Source: CALKWS01 sp035302405 (GTDB taxonomy: Bacteria > Actinomycetota > Actinomycetes > Actinomycetales > Beutenbergiaceae). Taken from it: a stretch of DNA of 64,000 bases. Position numbers and translations under genes: made by a program. Under the pieces are notes generated by a model. It worked only from the letters and a program-made list of their open reading frames with translations, was not told the DNA's origin and searched no databases. Below, one piece after another: positions 50,682 to 59,586 of the stretch. How positions within the stretch are numbered: position 1 is the first letter of the stretch; the number at the start of each line of letters is the position of its first letter. The stretch is taken from assembly GCA_035302405.1 (NCBI GenBank), contig DATGSR010000064.1, positions 62,001 through 126,000 of the forward strand, given 5' to 3'.

Positions 50682-52493
50682 CTACTCAGCGCCGTCGTCC
50701 CCCTTTGCGCCGGCGTTGTTCACCTGCTCGGGAAGCGCGTCCACGCCGGCCTCGCGGCGTTGTTCGGCAGTGATGGGCGCCGGCGCATCTGTCAGTGGGT
50801 CCACCCCGCCCCCGGACTTGGGGAAGGCGATGACCTCGCGGATGGAGTCCGCGTCCACCAACAGTGCCACGATCCGGTCCCAACCGAACGCGATGCCACC
50901 ATGCGGTGGTGCTCCGTAGGAGAACGCATCGAGAAGGAAACCGAACTTCTCCTGCGCTTCCTCCCGGGGGATACCCATGAGTTCGAAGACCCGTTGCTGA
51001 ACATCCTGACGGTGGATACGGATGGAGCCGCCGCCGATCTCCTCGCCGTTACACACCAGGTCGTAGGCATCGGCGAGCACCGCACCGGGGTCGTCTTCCA
51101 GCGAGTCCAGATACTGCGGCTTGGGTGCGGTGAAGGCGTGGTGCACCGCCGTCCAAGCCCCCGTGCCCACGGCCACGTCTCCGGCGGCTTCGGCTTCCGC
51201 AGCCGGCTCCAGCAGCGGGGCGTCCACGACCCATGCGAACGCCCACTGGTCCGGGTCGATCAACCCGTTGCGGTCTGCGATCTCCACCCGGGCGGCCCCC
51301 AGCAGCGCGCGGGAAGCCTTGGGGGCCCCGGCAGCGAAGAATACGCAGTCGCCCGGCTTGGCGCCCACGTGCTCGGCCAGGCCCGCGCGTTCCTCATCGG
51401 AGAGGTTCTTGGCCACCGGCCCGCCCAGTTCGCCGTCCTCGGCGATCGTGACGTACGCCAGGCCCTTGGCCCCGCGCTGGCGGGCCCACTCCTGCCAGGC
51501 GTCGAACTGTCGCCGCGGCTGGCTGCCGCCGCCGGGCATCACTACCGCCCCGACGTAGGGGGCCTGGAACACCCGGAACGGGGTGTCGGCGAAATACTGG
51601 GTGCAGTCGGTTAGTTCCAATCCGAAGCGCAGGTCGGGTTTGTCAGTGCCGTACTTCTCCATCGCCTCGGCGTAGGTGATCCGCTGGATCGGGGTGGGCA
51701 CGTCCACGTCGATCAGCGACCACACCCGCCGGACGATTTGCTCCGATAGTTCGATGACGTCGTCCTCGGTGACGAAGGACATCTCAACATCCAGTTGGGT
51801 GAACTCCGGTTGGCGGTCTGCCCGGAAGTCCTCGTCCCGGTAGCAGCGGGCGATCTGGTAGTACCGCTCCATTCCGGCCACCATGAGCAACTGCTTGAAC
51901 AGTTGCGGGCTTTGGGGCAGGGCGTACCAGGAGCCGGGATGTAACCGGGCGGGGACCAGGAAGTCCCGAGCGCCTTCGGGCGTGGATCGAGTGAGCGTGG
52001 GGGTTTCCACCTCCACGAAGTCGTGTTCGGCGAGCACCGCCCGCGCCGCGGCGTTGACGTTCGAACGCAGCCGCATCGCGCGGGCCGGCCCCGGTCTGCG
52101 AAGGTCGAGGTAGCGGTAACGCAGCCGGACCTCCTCCCCCACGGGGCTGGAGTCCTCCAAGGCGGTGGAGACCTGGAACGGCAGCGCCTCGGCTTCGTTG
52201 AGCACGATCACCGTCTCGGCGATCACCTCGATCTGGCCGGTACCGAGATTGGGATTCTCATTTCCCTCCGGGCGGTCCTGCACGGTGCCGGTCACCGACA
52301 CCACGAACTCGCTACGCAGGGGTGCTGCTGTCTCCTCGTCCCGGATCACCACCTGCACGATGCCGCTGGCGTCCCGCAGATCGATGAACGCCACTCCCCC
52401 GTGGTCCCGGCGGCGATCGACCCATCCCGCCAACGTCACAGTGGTACCGACCTGGGCGGTGCGCAAGTCACCGGCGGCGTGCGTACGTAGCAA
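50682..52493 (-). CDS. aspS: Aspartyl-tRNA synthetase
   Basis: Charges tRNA-Asp. It has 603 residues from TTG 52493 (MLRTHAAGDLRTAQVG), chosen because AGGAAGG lies eight bases upstream and the longer frame is not family-like. The N-terminal OB fold has GWVDRRRDHGGVAFIDLRD. The class II core includes QSPQLFKQLLMVAG, RYYQIARCYRDEDFRADRQP and GIAFGWDRIVALL, with the bacterial GAD insert in the middle. No asnS or gatCAB lies nearby to show whether it also charges tRNA-Asn. Confidence 0.96.
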   Translation of the reverse strand: MLRTHAAGDLRTAQVGTTVTLAGWVDRRRDHGGVAFIDLRDASGIVQVVIRDEETAAPLRSEFVVSVTGTVQDRPEGNENPNLGTGQIEVIAETVIVLNEAEALPFQVSTALEDSSPVGEEVRLRYRYLDLRRPGPARAMRLRSNVNAAARAVLAEHDFVEVETPTLTRSTPEGARDFLVPARLHPGSWYALPQSPQLFKQLLMVAGMERYYQIARCYRDEDFRADRQPEFTQLDVEMSFVTEDDVIELSEQIVRRVWSLIDVDVPTPIQRITYAEAMEKYGTDKPDLRFGLELTDCTQYFADTPFRVFQAPYVGAVVMPGGGSQPRRQFDAWQEWARQRGAKGLAYVTIAEDGELGGPVAKNLSDEERAGLAEHVGAKPGDCVFFAAGAPKASRALLGAARVEIADRNGLIDPDQWAFAWVVDAPLLEPAAEAEAAGDVAVGTGAWTAVHHAFTAPKPQYLDSLEDDPGAVLADAYDLVCNGEEIGGGSIRIHRQDVQQRVFELMGIPREEAQEKFGFLLDAFSYGAPPHGGIAFGWDRIVALLVDADSIREVIAFPKSGGGVDPLTDAPAPITAEQRREAGVDALPEQVNNAGAKGDDGAE

Positions 52494-53046
52494 CGACGTG
52501 TCCTTCCTGGAGGCTCGGGCCGGAGGTACCCGGCGCCTGCACGATCCTAGAACACCGCCGTGGCGCCCGCCCACGCTTTTCACCCCGGCAGACCGGCTCA
52601 ACCGCAGGTCCCTGCCTTCACCACAGATGCGCCCCTGACTTGGCGTGCCCGGACCTCACCTCGCATGAGCCCGGCGTGCCCGGTCCCCGCCCCGGCGTGA
52701 CCGTGGCATGCCCGGTCCTCACCCCGGCATGAGCCCGGCGTGCCCGGCCCCCGCCCTGCGCCGGCGCGCGTCACGGTATTTCCCCACAGCACTTTCCACC
52801 CACAAGGGCCCGTCCGCCGTCGTCGGTGCGCGAGCCGCGTGAGGTTGCGCACAGCACACCACGAAAGATGCCGCTGGGCGGATACGATGGAACCTCACTG
52901 GAGCGCACGAGCCGCGCACAAGCCCACCGGGTGCCGTTCGATGGACCACCCCATGGTGTACCCCGTGCATCATCGATCGCAGGCTGAGGCGGACGCAGGC
53001 CAACAGGGCCAGCACAGTTCCACCCCGTTCTGTCGATTGAGACGCC
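52494..53046. other. Intergenic region between divergent aspS and deaD
   Basis: This 553-bp spacer has no gene I can support. It contains the aspS leader (52494-52640), a 31-32-bp tandem array (52642-52764) and the deaD leader. In the latter, an 8-bp inverted repeat GTGAGGTT (52839-52846) / AACCTCAC (52891-52898) brackets a possible -10-like TACGAT at 52883. If transcription starts near there, deaD has a leader of about 150 bases. Confidence 0.6.
52642..52764. repeat. 31-32-bp tandem repeat, about four copies
   Basis: Units begin at 52642, 52673, 52705 and 52737 with GGCGTGCCCGG or GGCATGCCCGG, followed by a variable C-rich part and GGCATGAGCCC in units 1 and 3. Copies are degenerate, so the array is not a CRISPR. 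Confidence 0.75.
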
Positions 53047-55059
53047 ATGTTGCATGCTGACGCCCACCCGCCCCTCGACCTCGAGTCTGACCTACCGACA
53101 CCGCCTGCTGCCGATCCACGGTCGACTGGCCCCATGCGCGAGCACGCTCAGCCCCTCCCCGCGGGGCCGGCCGTGCCGGCGAGATTTTCCGACCTTGGCC
53201 TGCCCGCATCGCTACTGCACGCAATCGAGGCTCTGGGGTATGAGCGGCCTACGGACATCCAGGCCGGGTCGATCCCGCCGCTGCTCGCCGGACAGGACGT
53301 CATCGGCATCGCCCAGACGGGCACCGGCAAGACCGCAGCATTCGGACTGCCGCTGCTGTCCGCCGTCGACCCCGCGCAACGTCGGGTTCAGGCCTTGGTG
53401 CTCACCCCCACCCGGGAACTTGGGATCCAGGTCGCCGATGCGCTGACCCAGATGGCCTCCCGCACCGCGTCCATCCAGGTGGTGCCCATCTACGGCGGCT
53501 CCTCCTATGGACCGCAGATCCGCGCGCTGCGTGCCGGCGCCCAGGTAGTGGTCGGCACACCGGGCCGGGTGATCGACCTGGTCGAACGGGGGGAGCTGGA
53601 CCTGGGCGGCGTCTCCTACCTGGTGTTGGATGAGGCCGATGAGATGCTCCGGATGGGCTTCGCGGAGGACGTGGAAACGATCCTGGCCCACACCGGCCCG
53701 GAACAGGCGAAGCAAGTCGCGTTGTTCTCCGCCACCATGCCCCAGGCCATCCGAAAGGTCGCTCGGAAACACATGCGCGCCCCGGTCGAGGTGAGTACGA
53801 CCCGCCCGGCGTCAACGACGAGCACGATCAGGCAGACGTACGCGATCGTTCCTTTCCGGCACAAGGTGGGAGCCCTCAGCCGAGTGCTGGCGACCACTGA
53901 GGCCGAGGCGGCCCTCGTGTTCGTACGTACCCGAGGCGACGCCGAGGATGTAGCACTTGGATTGACCGCTCGGGGCCTGCCTGCTGTGTCGATCAGCGGC
54001 GACGTGCCGCAACGGGAGCGCGAACGGATCGTGCAGCGGCTCCGGTCCGGGGCGGTCAGTGTGCTGGTCGCCACCGATGTGGCCGCCCGGGGCTTGGACG
54101 TGGACCGGATCGGCCTGGTGGTGAACTTCGATGCCCCCAAGCAGGTGGAGTCCTACGTGCACCGCATCGGCCGTACCGGTCGCGCCGGGCGCAGCGGTGT
54201 GGCGCTGACGTTCTTCACCCCGCGTGAGCGTGGCCGGTTGTCCGCGATCGAGAAGGTGACGGGCACCGCACTGGAGCAGGTGCCGGTGCCCACCCCGGCG
54301 CAGGTCAGCGAGCACAAAGCCCGAGCAGTCCTGGCCGGTCTACCCGAGCGGATCAGCCGGGGACGGTTGGAGATGTACCGGGACCTGCTCACCACTTTCG
54401 GCGCGGCCGAGAGCAGCGACCCGTTGGATCTGGCCGCCGCGCTGTTGGCGCTGCAGGCCGGCGATGACGGACCGGCTCGCACCGCCTCAAGCAGTGACAG
54501 TTCCCCGGCGGCTGAGCCGGAGATGGGACGATTTGATCACCCTGCCCGGGACCGGGACGGTGCACCCGGGAACGCCCGCTCGGATCGTGAATTCGACCGC
54601 CCCGCCAGGCAACGCGGGCGTGAACCCGAGCGCGCCGGCCGGATCTACCGAGTCGCCGCCGGGCACAACCACGGTGCACGCCCGCAGGCGATCGTCGGAG
54701 CCATTACCGGGGAGGGGAACCTGCGCGGTACCGACGTGGGCAAGATTGAGATCTTCAGCCACTTCTCCCTGGTGGAGATCTACCCCGAACTGTCCGGCGA
54801 GGCGATGAAACGCCTGCGCCGGGCGAACGTGGGCGGCCAGCAGATGCGGCTGCGCCCGGATGTGGGACCACCCGGTCGCCGAGGTGATGAGACGGGTCGC
54901 GACGGCCAGCGGCGAACCCGGCGTGCCGGCGATGGTCGCACCCCTGGCCGCTATGACCGCCGCAGCCCCGGTCCGGGCCGGTCCGGTGCTCCGCACCGGA
55001 GGAAGACGGCGAATGTCGGCACCCCCAAGCGCCGCGGCGCGTCAACAAGTCGCGGGTGA
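53047..55059 (+). CDS. deaD: DEAD-box RNA helicase, DeaD/CsdA type
   Basis: RNA helicase probably aiding ribosome assembly and mRNA unwinding, often cold-inducible. It has 670 residues. Q motif region LGYERPTDIQAGSIP, Walker A AQTGTGKTAAFG, PTRELGIQVA, DEADEMLRMGF, SAT and HRIGRTGRAGRSG are intact. A DbpA-type RNA-binding domain (about 540-615, GAITGEGNLRGTDVGKIEIF) and a basic Arg/Gly-rich tail follow. The ATG at 53047 lacks a clear Shine-Dalgarno; ATG 53134 is possible. Confidence 0.94.
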   Translation: MLHADAHPPLDLESDLPTPPAADPRSTGPMREHAQPLPAGPAVPARFSDLGLPASLLHAIEALGYERPTDIQAGSIPPLLAGQDVIGIAQTGTGKTAAFGLPLLSAVDPAQRRVQALVLTPTRELGIQVADALTQMASRTASIQVVPIYGGSSYGPQIRALRAGAQVVVGTPGRVIDLVERGELDLGGVSYLVLDEADEMLRMGFAEDVETILAHTGPEQAKQVALFSATMPQAIRKVARKHMRAPVEVSTTRPASTTSTIRQTYAIVPFRHKVGALSRVLATTEAEAALVFVRTRGDAEDVALGLTARGLPAVSISGDVPQRERERIVQRLRSGAVSVLVATDVAARGLDVDRIGLVVNFDAPKQVESYVHRIGRTGRAGRSGVALTFFTPRERGRLSAIEKVTGTALEQVPVPTPAQVSEHKARAVLAGLPERISRGRLEMYRDLLTTFGAAESSDPLDLAAALLALQAGDDGPARTASSSDSSPAAEPEMGRFDHPARDRDGAPGNARSDREFDRPARQRGREPERAGRIYRVAAGHNHGARPQAIVGAITGEGNLRGTDVGKIEIFSHFSLVEIYPELSGEAMKRLRRANVGGQQMRLRPDVGPPGRRGDETGRDGQRRTRRAGDGRTPGRYDRRSPGPGRSGAPHRRKTANVGTPKRRGASTSRG

Positions 55060-55133
55060 GCGTGCTCGCCGAATGAGCGCGCCCCGCACCGTTGACCGTG
55101 CAGTTTGTCAGCATGGCCAACGGGCGCGGGGGC

Positions 55134-55148
55134 CTCGGTAACACCGAG
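55134..55148. terminator. Hairpin between convergent deaD and hisS
   Basis: CTCGGT-AAC-ACCGAG, a 6-bp stem with a 3-base loop in GC-rich flanks, lies in the 190-bp spacer between two converging genes. It could act in both directions. No T-tract. Confidence 0.4.
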
Positions 55149-55249
55149 CCTCCCCGGCGACGGTCGCGCCGCCGTTCCCGGACAACAGTGCCCGTCACGA
55201 CCGGCGCCGCCCGTTACGAGCGGCAGGGAATGCTAGCGGGGTTGCATAA

Positions 55250-56608
55250 TCAGCCGGCCGCCGGACCGGGTAACACCCTCGGCCACCAGTCCGCGGCCGA
55301 CGGCTCCCAGACGCTGGCGTCGGCTGCGACCTGATCCCCGGATCTGATGTCCTTGACCTCGGCCTGGCCACCTGAGGTAGCAGCCGGGAACCACACGAAC
55401 GGGATGCCCCGGCGGTCGGCATAGCGGATCTGCCTGCCGAACTTCGCCGCCGTCGGCGCGACCTCGCACGGGATACCCCGGGCCCGCAGCGCGGCGGCTT
55501 CGGCGTTGCTGCGGTGTCGTTGCTGTTCGTCGCTGACCGCGACTAGGACTGCCGTTGGTACCTGGCGCGTGGCTTGCATCAACCCCGCAGAGAGCACCCT
55601 GGAAGTGAGTCGGGAGATTCCGATGGACAACCCCACCCCCGGGTACGTCCTCTTTCCGTCGCTGGCCAGGGAGTCGTACCGCCCGCCGGAGCAGATCGAA
55701 CCGAGATCCTCGTGGCCCACCAACACCGTTTCGTAGACGGTGCCGGTGTAGTAGTCCAGTCCCCGGGCGATCTTCAGATCCGCGCGCACCACGCCGGGCA
55801 CTTCGGCCTCCGCAGCGTCGACCAGCGCGCGCAACTCGGCTAACCCCTCGGCCAATTGCGGGTGCTGGATCCCCAATTCTTCCACCCGGGCCTGAACATG
55901 CGCACCGGTGCCGCTGATCTGTGCCAGCGCTAGCGCAGCCTCCGCCTGCTCGACGGTGGTCCCGATCTGCTCCACCAGGACGGACCGGACGCCGTCGGCG
56001 CCGATCTTGTCGAGTTTGTCGATCGTGCGCAGGGTTCCCTCGACGTCCTCGATCCCCAGCCCCTCGTAGAACCCCTGGGAGACCTTGCGGTTGTTCACCC
56101 CGATGCGCACCGGAGGTAGGCCATCAGCGCGCAGTGCCTGTAGGGCATGCGCGGCCACCAGCACCGCTTCTACCTCGTAGTGGAACGGCAACTCCTCGGC
56201 ACCCACAACGTCGATATCCGCCTGCAGGAATTCCCGGTAGCGGCCCTCCTGCGGACGCTCGCCCCGCCAGGCCTTCTGGATCTGGTGTCGCTTGAACGGG
56301 AACTGCAAGTGTCCGGCGTTCTCCAGCACGTACCGCGCGAACGGGACGGTCAGGTCGAAGTGCAACCCCAGGGTGCGATCGTCGGCGCGGTCGGACTCAT
56401 CAGCGTGGAGTCGCCGCAGTAGGTAGACCTCCTTGGAGGTCTCCCCCTTGGCGGCCAGTTGCTCCAACGGCTCCACCGCGCGGGTCTCGATCCCGGCATA
56501 CCCGTGCAACTCGAAGACCCGGCGGACGGTGTTGACGATGTGTTCTTCGACAATGCGGTCCTGCGGGAGCCGCTCGGGGAATCCGGACAGGGGCGTGGGA
56601 CGGGCCAT
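55250..56608 (-). CDS. hisS: Histidyl-tRNA synthetase
   Basis: Charges tRNA-His. It has 452 residues from ATG 56608 (MARPTPLSGFPERLPQ); ATG 56614 is equally possible. Motif 1 region NTVRRVFELHGYAGIETRAVE, motif 2 KRHQIQKAWRGERPQEGRYREF, the His-specific LKIARGLDYYTGTVYE and the anticodon-binding C-terminal domain are present. It is monocistronic and divergent from the cyclophilin gene. Confidence 0.96.
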   Translation of the reverse strand: MARPTPLSGFPERLPQDRIVEEHIVNTVRRVFELHGYAGIETRAVEPLEQLAAKGETSKEVYLLRRLHADESDRADDRTLGLHFDLTVPFARYVLENAGHLQFPFKRHQIQKAWRGERPQEGRYREFLQADIDVVGAEELPFHYEVEAVLVAAHALQALRADGLPPVRIGVNNRKVSQGFYEGLGIEDVEGTLRTIDKLDKIGADGVRSVLVEQIGTTVEQAEAALALAQISGTGAHVQARVEELGIQHPQLAEGLAELRALVDAAEAEVPGVVRADLKIARGLDYYTGTVYETVLVGHEDLGSICSGGRYDSLASDGKRTYPGVGLSIGISRLTSRVLSAGLMQATRQVPTAVLVAVSDEQQRHRSNAEAAALRARGIPCEVAPTAAKFGRQIRYADRRGIPFVWFPAATSGGQAEVKDIRSGDQVAADASVWEPSAADWWPRVLPGPAAG

Positions 56609-56762
56609 GGGCATATTGTGGCACCCACAGCGCACCACCCGGCGTTTGAGCCGATCGGCGTAACGCGCCGGCCATGCATCGACAGCGCACCGTCACCACG
56701 TGCATCACGCCGACAGCGCACCCTCTCTGCGTATGGCCCGCTGAAAGCGCCCGGCACCGAGT

Positions 56763-56785
56763 TTGTGACCATCCCGTAATCACAA
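56763..56785. promoter_or_regulatory. Inverted repeat in the hisS/cyclophilin spacer
   Basis: TTGTGA and TCACAA face each other across 11 bases, inside a TTTGTGACC...CGTAATCACAA stretch. The arms also contain GTGAC and GTAAT spaced 11 bases, loosely like an MtrA direct repeat. Regulator unknown. Confidence 0.3.
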
Positions 56786-56878
56786 CCCGCCAAGCGTGGC
56801 GACCGGATGTGGCACGGTCTACCTAGACTGGTGCACGTTCGCCACCGAAGAGCGCGACGACAACGGGAGGAAACGGGC

Positions 56879-57697
56879 GTGAGCCCCAGCAAACGAGAAC
56901 GGGAACGGGCGCGCCGACTCCACCAGAAGCGGCTTGCGCGGCAGGAGCGGGCCAGACAGCGTCGGCGTCAGCGCACAATCGCACTCACCGTCGCCGGTGT
57001 CCTCGTGGTTACCGGCGTGACAGTCGCGGTCGTCATGGCAATGGGTAGTGATAGCGAGTCAACCGAGGCGGAGGACTCCGATACCGTCGAGGAGGCCACC
57101 CACGAACCCACCGGCACCGACGCCGGCCACGATGAACCCCCCGTCCAGGAGCCGTTGCCCACCACCGATCCGATCCAGTACGACGCCGCACCGGACCCGG
57201 ATCTTGCGGAAGAACGCACCTGGCAGGCCACGATTTCCACCTCTGTGGGCGACCTGGAACTAGAGCTCGACGGCGCCGCCGCCCCCCAAGCCGTAGCGAA
57301 CTTCGTGCATCTGGCCCGCGACGGGTACTTCGATGGAACCGCGTGCCACCGGCTGCTACCCGACTCCTTGCTGCAGTGCGGTGACCCGACGGCTACCGGC
57401 AGCGGAGGGCCGGGCTACAGTTTCGGTCCAATCGAGAACGCCCCGGCCGATGACATATACCCGTCCGGCACCGTCGCGATGGCCCGGGTCGGCGGGGACG
57501 GGGAGTCCATGGGCTCCCAGTTCTTCCTGGTCTTTGACGACGTGACCCTGCCCGCGGACAATGCGGGCGGATACAGCGTGTTCGGCGCCGTCACCGCCGG
57601 TGTAGACATTCTCACCGAGGTTGGCGAGGCCGGACTGGGTAACGAGGGCGAACGGCCTGCCCTCGACGTGATCATCGAGAGTGTGGAGATCCAATGA
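56879..57697 (+). CDS. Membrane-anchored peptidyl-prolyl cis-trans isomerase (cyclophilin)
   Basis: Protein-folding isomerase with the catalytic domain outside the membrane. It has 272 residues from GTG 56879, which has GGAGG eight bases upstream. A strongly basic cytoplasmic N-terminus leads to one transmembrane helix (about residues 35-55), an acidic linker (about 60-115) and a cyclophilin domain. The active-site Arg is in CHRLLPDSLLQCGDP and GSQFFLVFDD is conserved. ATGA overlap with the DUF349 gene indicates an operon. Confidence 0.9.
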   Translation: MSPSKRERERARRLHQKRLARQERARQRRRQRTIALTVAGVLVVTGVTVAVVMAMGSDSESTEAEDSDTVEEATHEPTGTDAGHDEPPVQEPLPTTDPIQYDAAPDPDLAEERTWQATISTSVGDLELELDGAAAPQAVANFVHLARDGYFDGTACHRLLPDSLLQCGDPTATGSGGPGYSFGPIENAPADDIYPSGTVAMARVGGDGESMGSQFFLVFDDVTLPADNAGGYSVFGAVTAGVDILTEVGEAGLGNEGERPALDVIIESVEIQ

Positions 57698-59502
57698 GTG
57701 CATCGCAGCACCCGCAAACCGATCCGCAGCAGCCGCACAAGGCTCCGGCCGCCGCGGAACCGACGGTGGATGTGAACGCCGCTCCGAAAGACCCAGACCA
57801 GAACGGGGCCGCAGCCCAGGACCACACCTCGAACGGCACCGCCGAGACCGCGATCGCTAGCAACGACCCGAGCGACGAGGCCGCCACGGCCGAGCAGCCA
57901 ACCCCGCCAGCCGAGGGCAGCGGCAGCGGGATCAATGGAACCTCCTCGGACAGTGCCGCGCCCACGCCAGAAACCGGCGCAGCCGCCCAAGCAGCGACCG
58001 ACGGCACAGCAGTAAAGGCCGCAGAGGCTGGCGACACGCAGGAAGCCGCCCAGGCTGGCGACACGCAGGAAGCCGCCCAGGAGGCATCACCGGCCAAGGC
58101 TGGGCCGCGTCCGTTCCCCGTGCCGAAGCCTTCGGCTCTCGCCCGCCCCAAGCCGGCAGCCGCTGTCGTTGCCCCAACTCCGGCGCCCGTACCGGTGGCC
58201 CCCGCCCAAGGAGAAAGCACCGGCGGGGCCGAGGCCCCGTTGGACCCGGAAGAGGTGGCTGCGGCAGCCGCGTTCGGAAAGGTCGACGACGACGGGACCG
58301 TCTCCGTTCGGGACGGCGAGGACTACCGGGTGGTCGGCCAATATCCCGGAGTGAGCGAGGAGGAGGCACTGCGGCTGTACATCCGACGCTTCCTGGACCT
58401 CAAGGCGCAGGTGGACCTGTTCTCGGCACGCCTGGGCCAACTGGGCGTGAAGGACCTGGACTCCACCCTGACCTCGTTGACCGAAGCGGTGGCGGAACCT
58501 GCAGTGGTGGGTGACATCCACGGCCTCCGGGAGCGGGTGGCAGCGCTACAGGGGCGGGTATCGGAGCGTAAGGAGGAAATCGCTTCTGAACGCGCCGCCG
58601 CCAAGGAGCGGGCGCTCACGGAACGCACCGCGATCGTGGAGCGTGCCGAGAAGATCGCAGCCCGTGAGCCGCACCGGATCCAGTGGCGTCAGGACGGCCA
58701 GCGACTGAGGCAGTTGCTGGAGGAATGGAAGCAGGCACAACGCTCCGGCCCCAGGTTGGACCGGAACACCGAGGACGGCCTGTGGAAGCGGTTCTCGGCG
58801 GCACGTACCCAGTTCGACCGGGTGCGCCGCCAGCACTTCGCCGAGTTGGACCGTACCCATGCCGAAGCCAAGGCGAAGAAGGAGAAACTCATCGCCGAAG
58901 CCGAGGCGCTGAGTTCTTCCCGGGATTGGGGTCCGACATCGGCTGCTTACCGAGACCTCATGGACCGGTGGAAGCGAGCGGGCCGGGCCTCTCGCAAGGA
59001 CGATGATGCCCTCTGGGCACGCTTCCGGGCCGCTCAGGACGTCTTCTTCGAAGCGCGGAACGCCGCCAACGCGGCCCTTGACGCGGAGTACGCGGAGAAC
59101 CTGAAGGTCAAGGAGCAGTTGCTGGAGGAGGCTGAAGCACTGGTTCCCGTGCGAGACCTGGACAAAGCCAAGGCTGCACTCCGGGACATCCAGGACCGTT
59201 GGGATGAGGCCGGCAAGGTCCCACGCGGCGATATCGGCCGCGTCGAGGGCAGGTTACGCGCCGTCGAGCAAGCGATTCGGGATGTCGAGCAGGAACAGTG
59301 GCGTAAGTCCAACCCCCGGGTGCGCGCTCGGGCCGAGGGCGCCGCGGCGCAACTGGAAGAGTCGATCCAGGCCTTGGAGCGCGACCTTGCTGCTGCCCGC
59401 GAGAGTGGCGATGAGGCCGCCATCTCCCGCGCCTCTGACGCACTCGAGGCGCGCAAAGCGTGGCTCGAGCAGGTTTTGCAGGCGGCCGACGACGCCCGCT
59501 GA
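57694..59502 (+). CDS. DUF349 repeat protein
   Basis: A 602-residue protein. The first ~180 residues are Ala/Pro/Glu-rich and disordered, with a perfect 9-residue duplication. The rest is long helices with DUF349 repeats, seen as W-x-R-x-G-Q-R-L/W-x-x-W-K patterns (IQWRQDGQRLRQLLEEWKQA, AYRDLMDRWKRAGRASRKD, ALRDIQDRWDEAGKVPR). Charged residues suggest coiled coils. It lies downstream of the cyclophilin gene. DUF349 proteins have no settled function in actinobacteria. Confidence 0.88.
   Translation: MSASQHPQTDPQQPHKAPAAAEPTVDVNAAPKDPDQNGAAAQDHTSNGTAETAIASNDPSDEAATAEQPTPPAEGSGSGINGTSSDSAAPTPETGAAAQAATDGTAVKAAEAGDTQEAAQAGDTQEAAQEASPAKAGPRPFPVPKPSALARPKPAAAVVAPTPAPVPVAPAQGESTGGAEAPLDPEEVAAAAAFGKVDDDGTVSVRDGEDYRVVGQYPGVSEEEALRLYIRRFLDLKAQVDLFSARLGQLGVKDLDSTLTSLTEAVAEPAVVGDIHGLRERVAALQGRVSERKEEIASERAAAKERALTERTAIVERAEKIAAREPHRIQWRQDGQRLRQLLEEWKQAQRSGPRLDRNTEDGLWKRFSAARTQFDRVRRQHFAELDRTHAEAKAKKEKLIAEAEALSSSRDWGPTSAAYRDLMDRWKRAGRASRKDDDALWARFRAAQDVFFEARNAANAALDAEYAENLKVKEQLLEEAEALVPVRDLDKAKAALRDIQDRWDEAGKVPRGDIGRVEGRLRAVEQAIRDVEQEQWRKSNPRVRARAEGAAAQLEESIQALERDLAAARESGDEAAISRASDALEARKAWLEQVLQAADDAR
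58027..58080. repeat. Perfect 27-bp tandem duplication in the DUF349 gene
   Basis: The 27-bp unit at 58027-58053 is repeated exactly at 58054-58080, doubling AGDTQEAAQ in the disordered N-terminal part. The exact match points to a recent event. Confidence 0.9.
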
Positions 59503-59586
59503 CCAGCGCTGCGGCGTCCGGACGGAGAACCCATTCAATGTGCCGGAACCACACCGAAACTGTGCCGGCATCAGACCTAAATAACG

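Noticed and set aside
52642..52764. Repeat array as a CRISPR
   Set aside because: Units are degenerate, contiguous and lack unique spacers of even size; no cas genes are present.
56763..56785. CRP/GlxR binding site
   Set aside because: The TGTGA and TCACA half-sites are 11 bases apart instead of 6.
59541..59570. Bidirectional terminator between DUF349 and rel
   Set aside because: TGCCGG/CCGGCA can pair, but TGTGCCGG is also a direct repeat there, the loop is long and no T-tract follows; too ambiguous to list.
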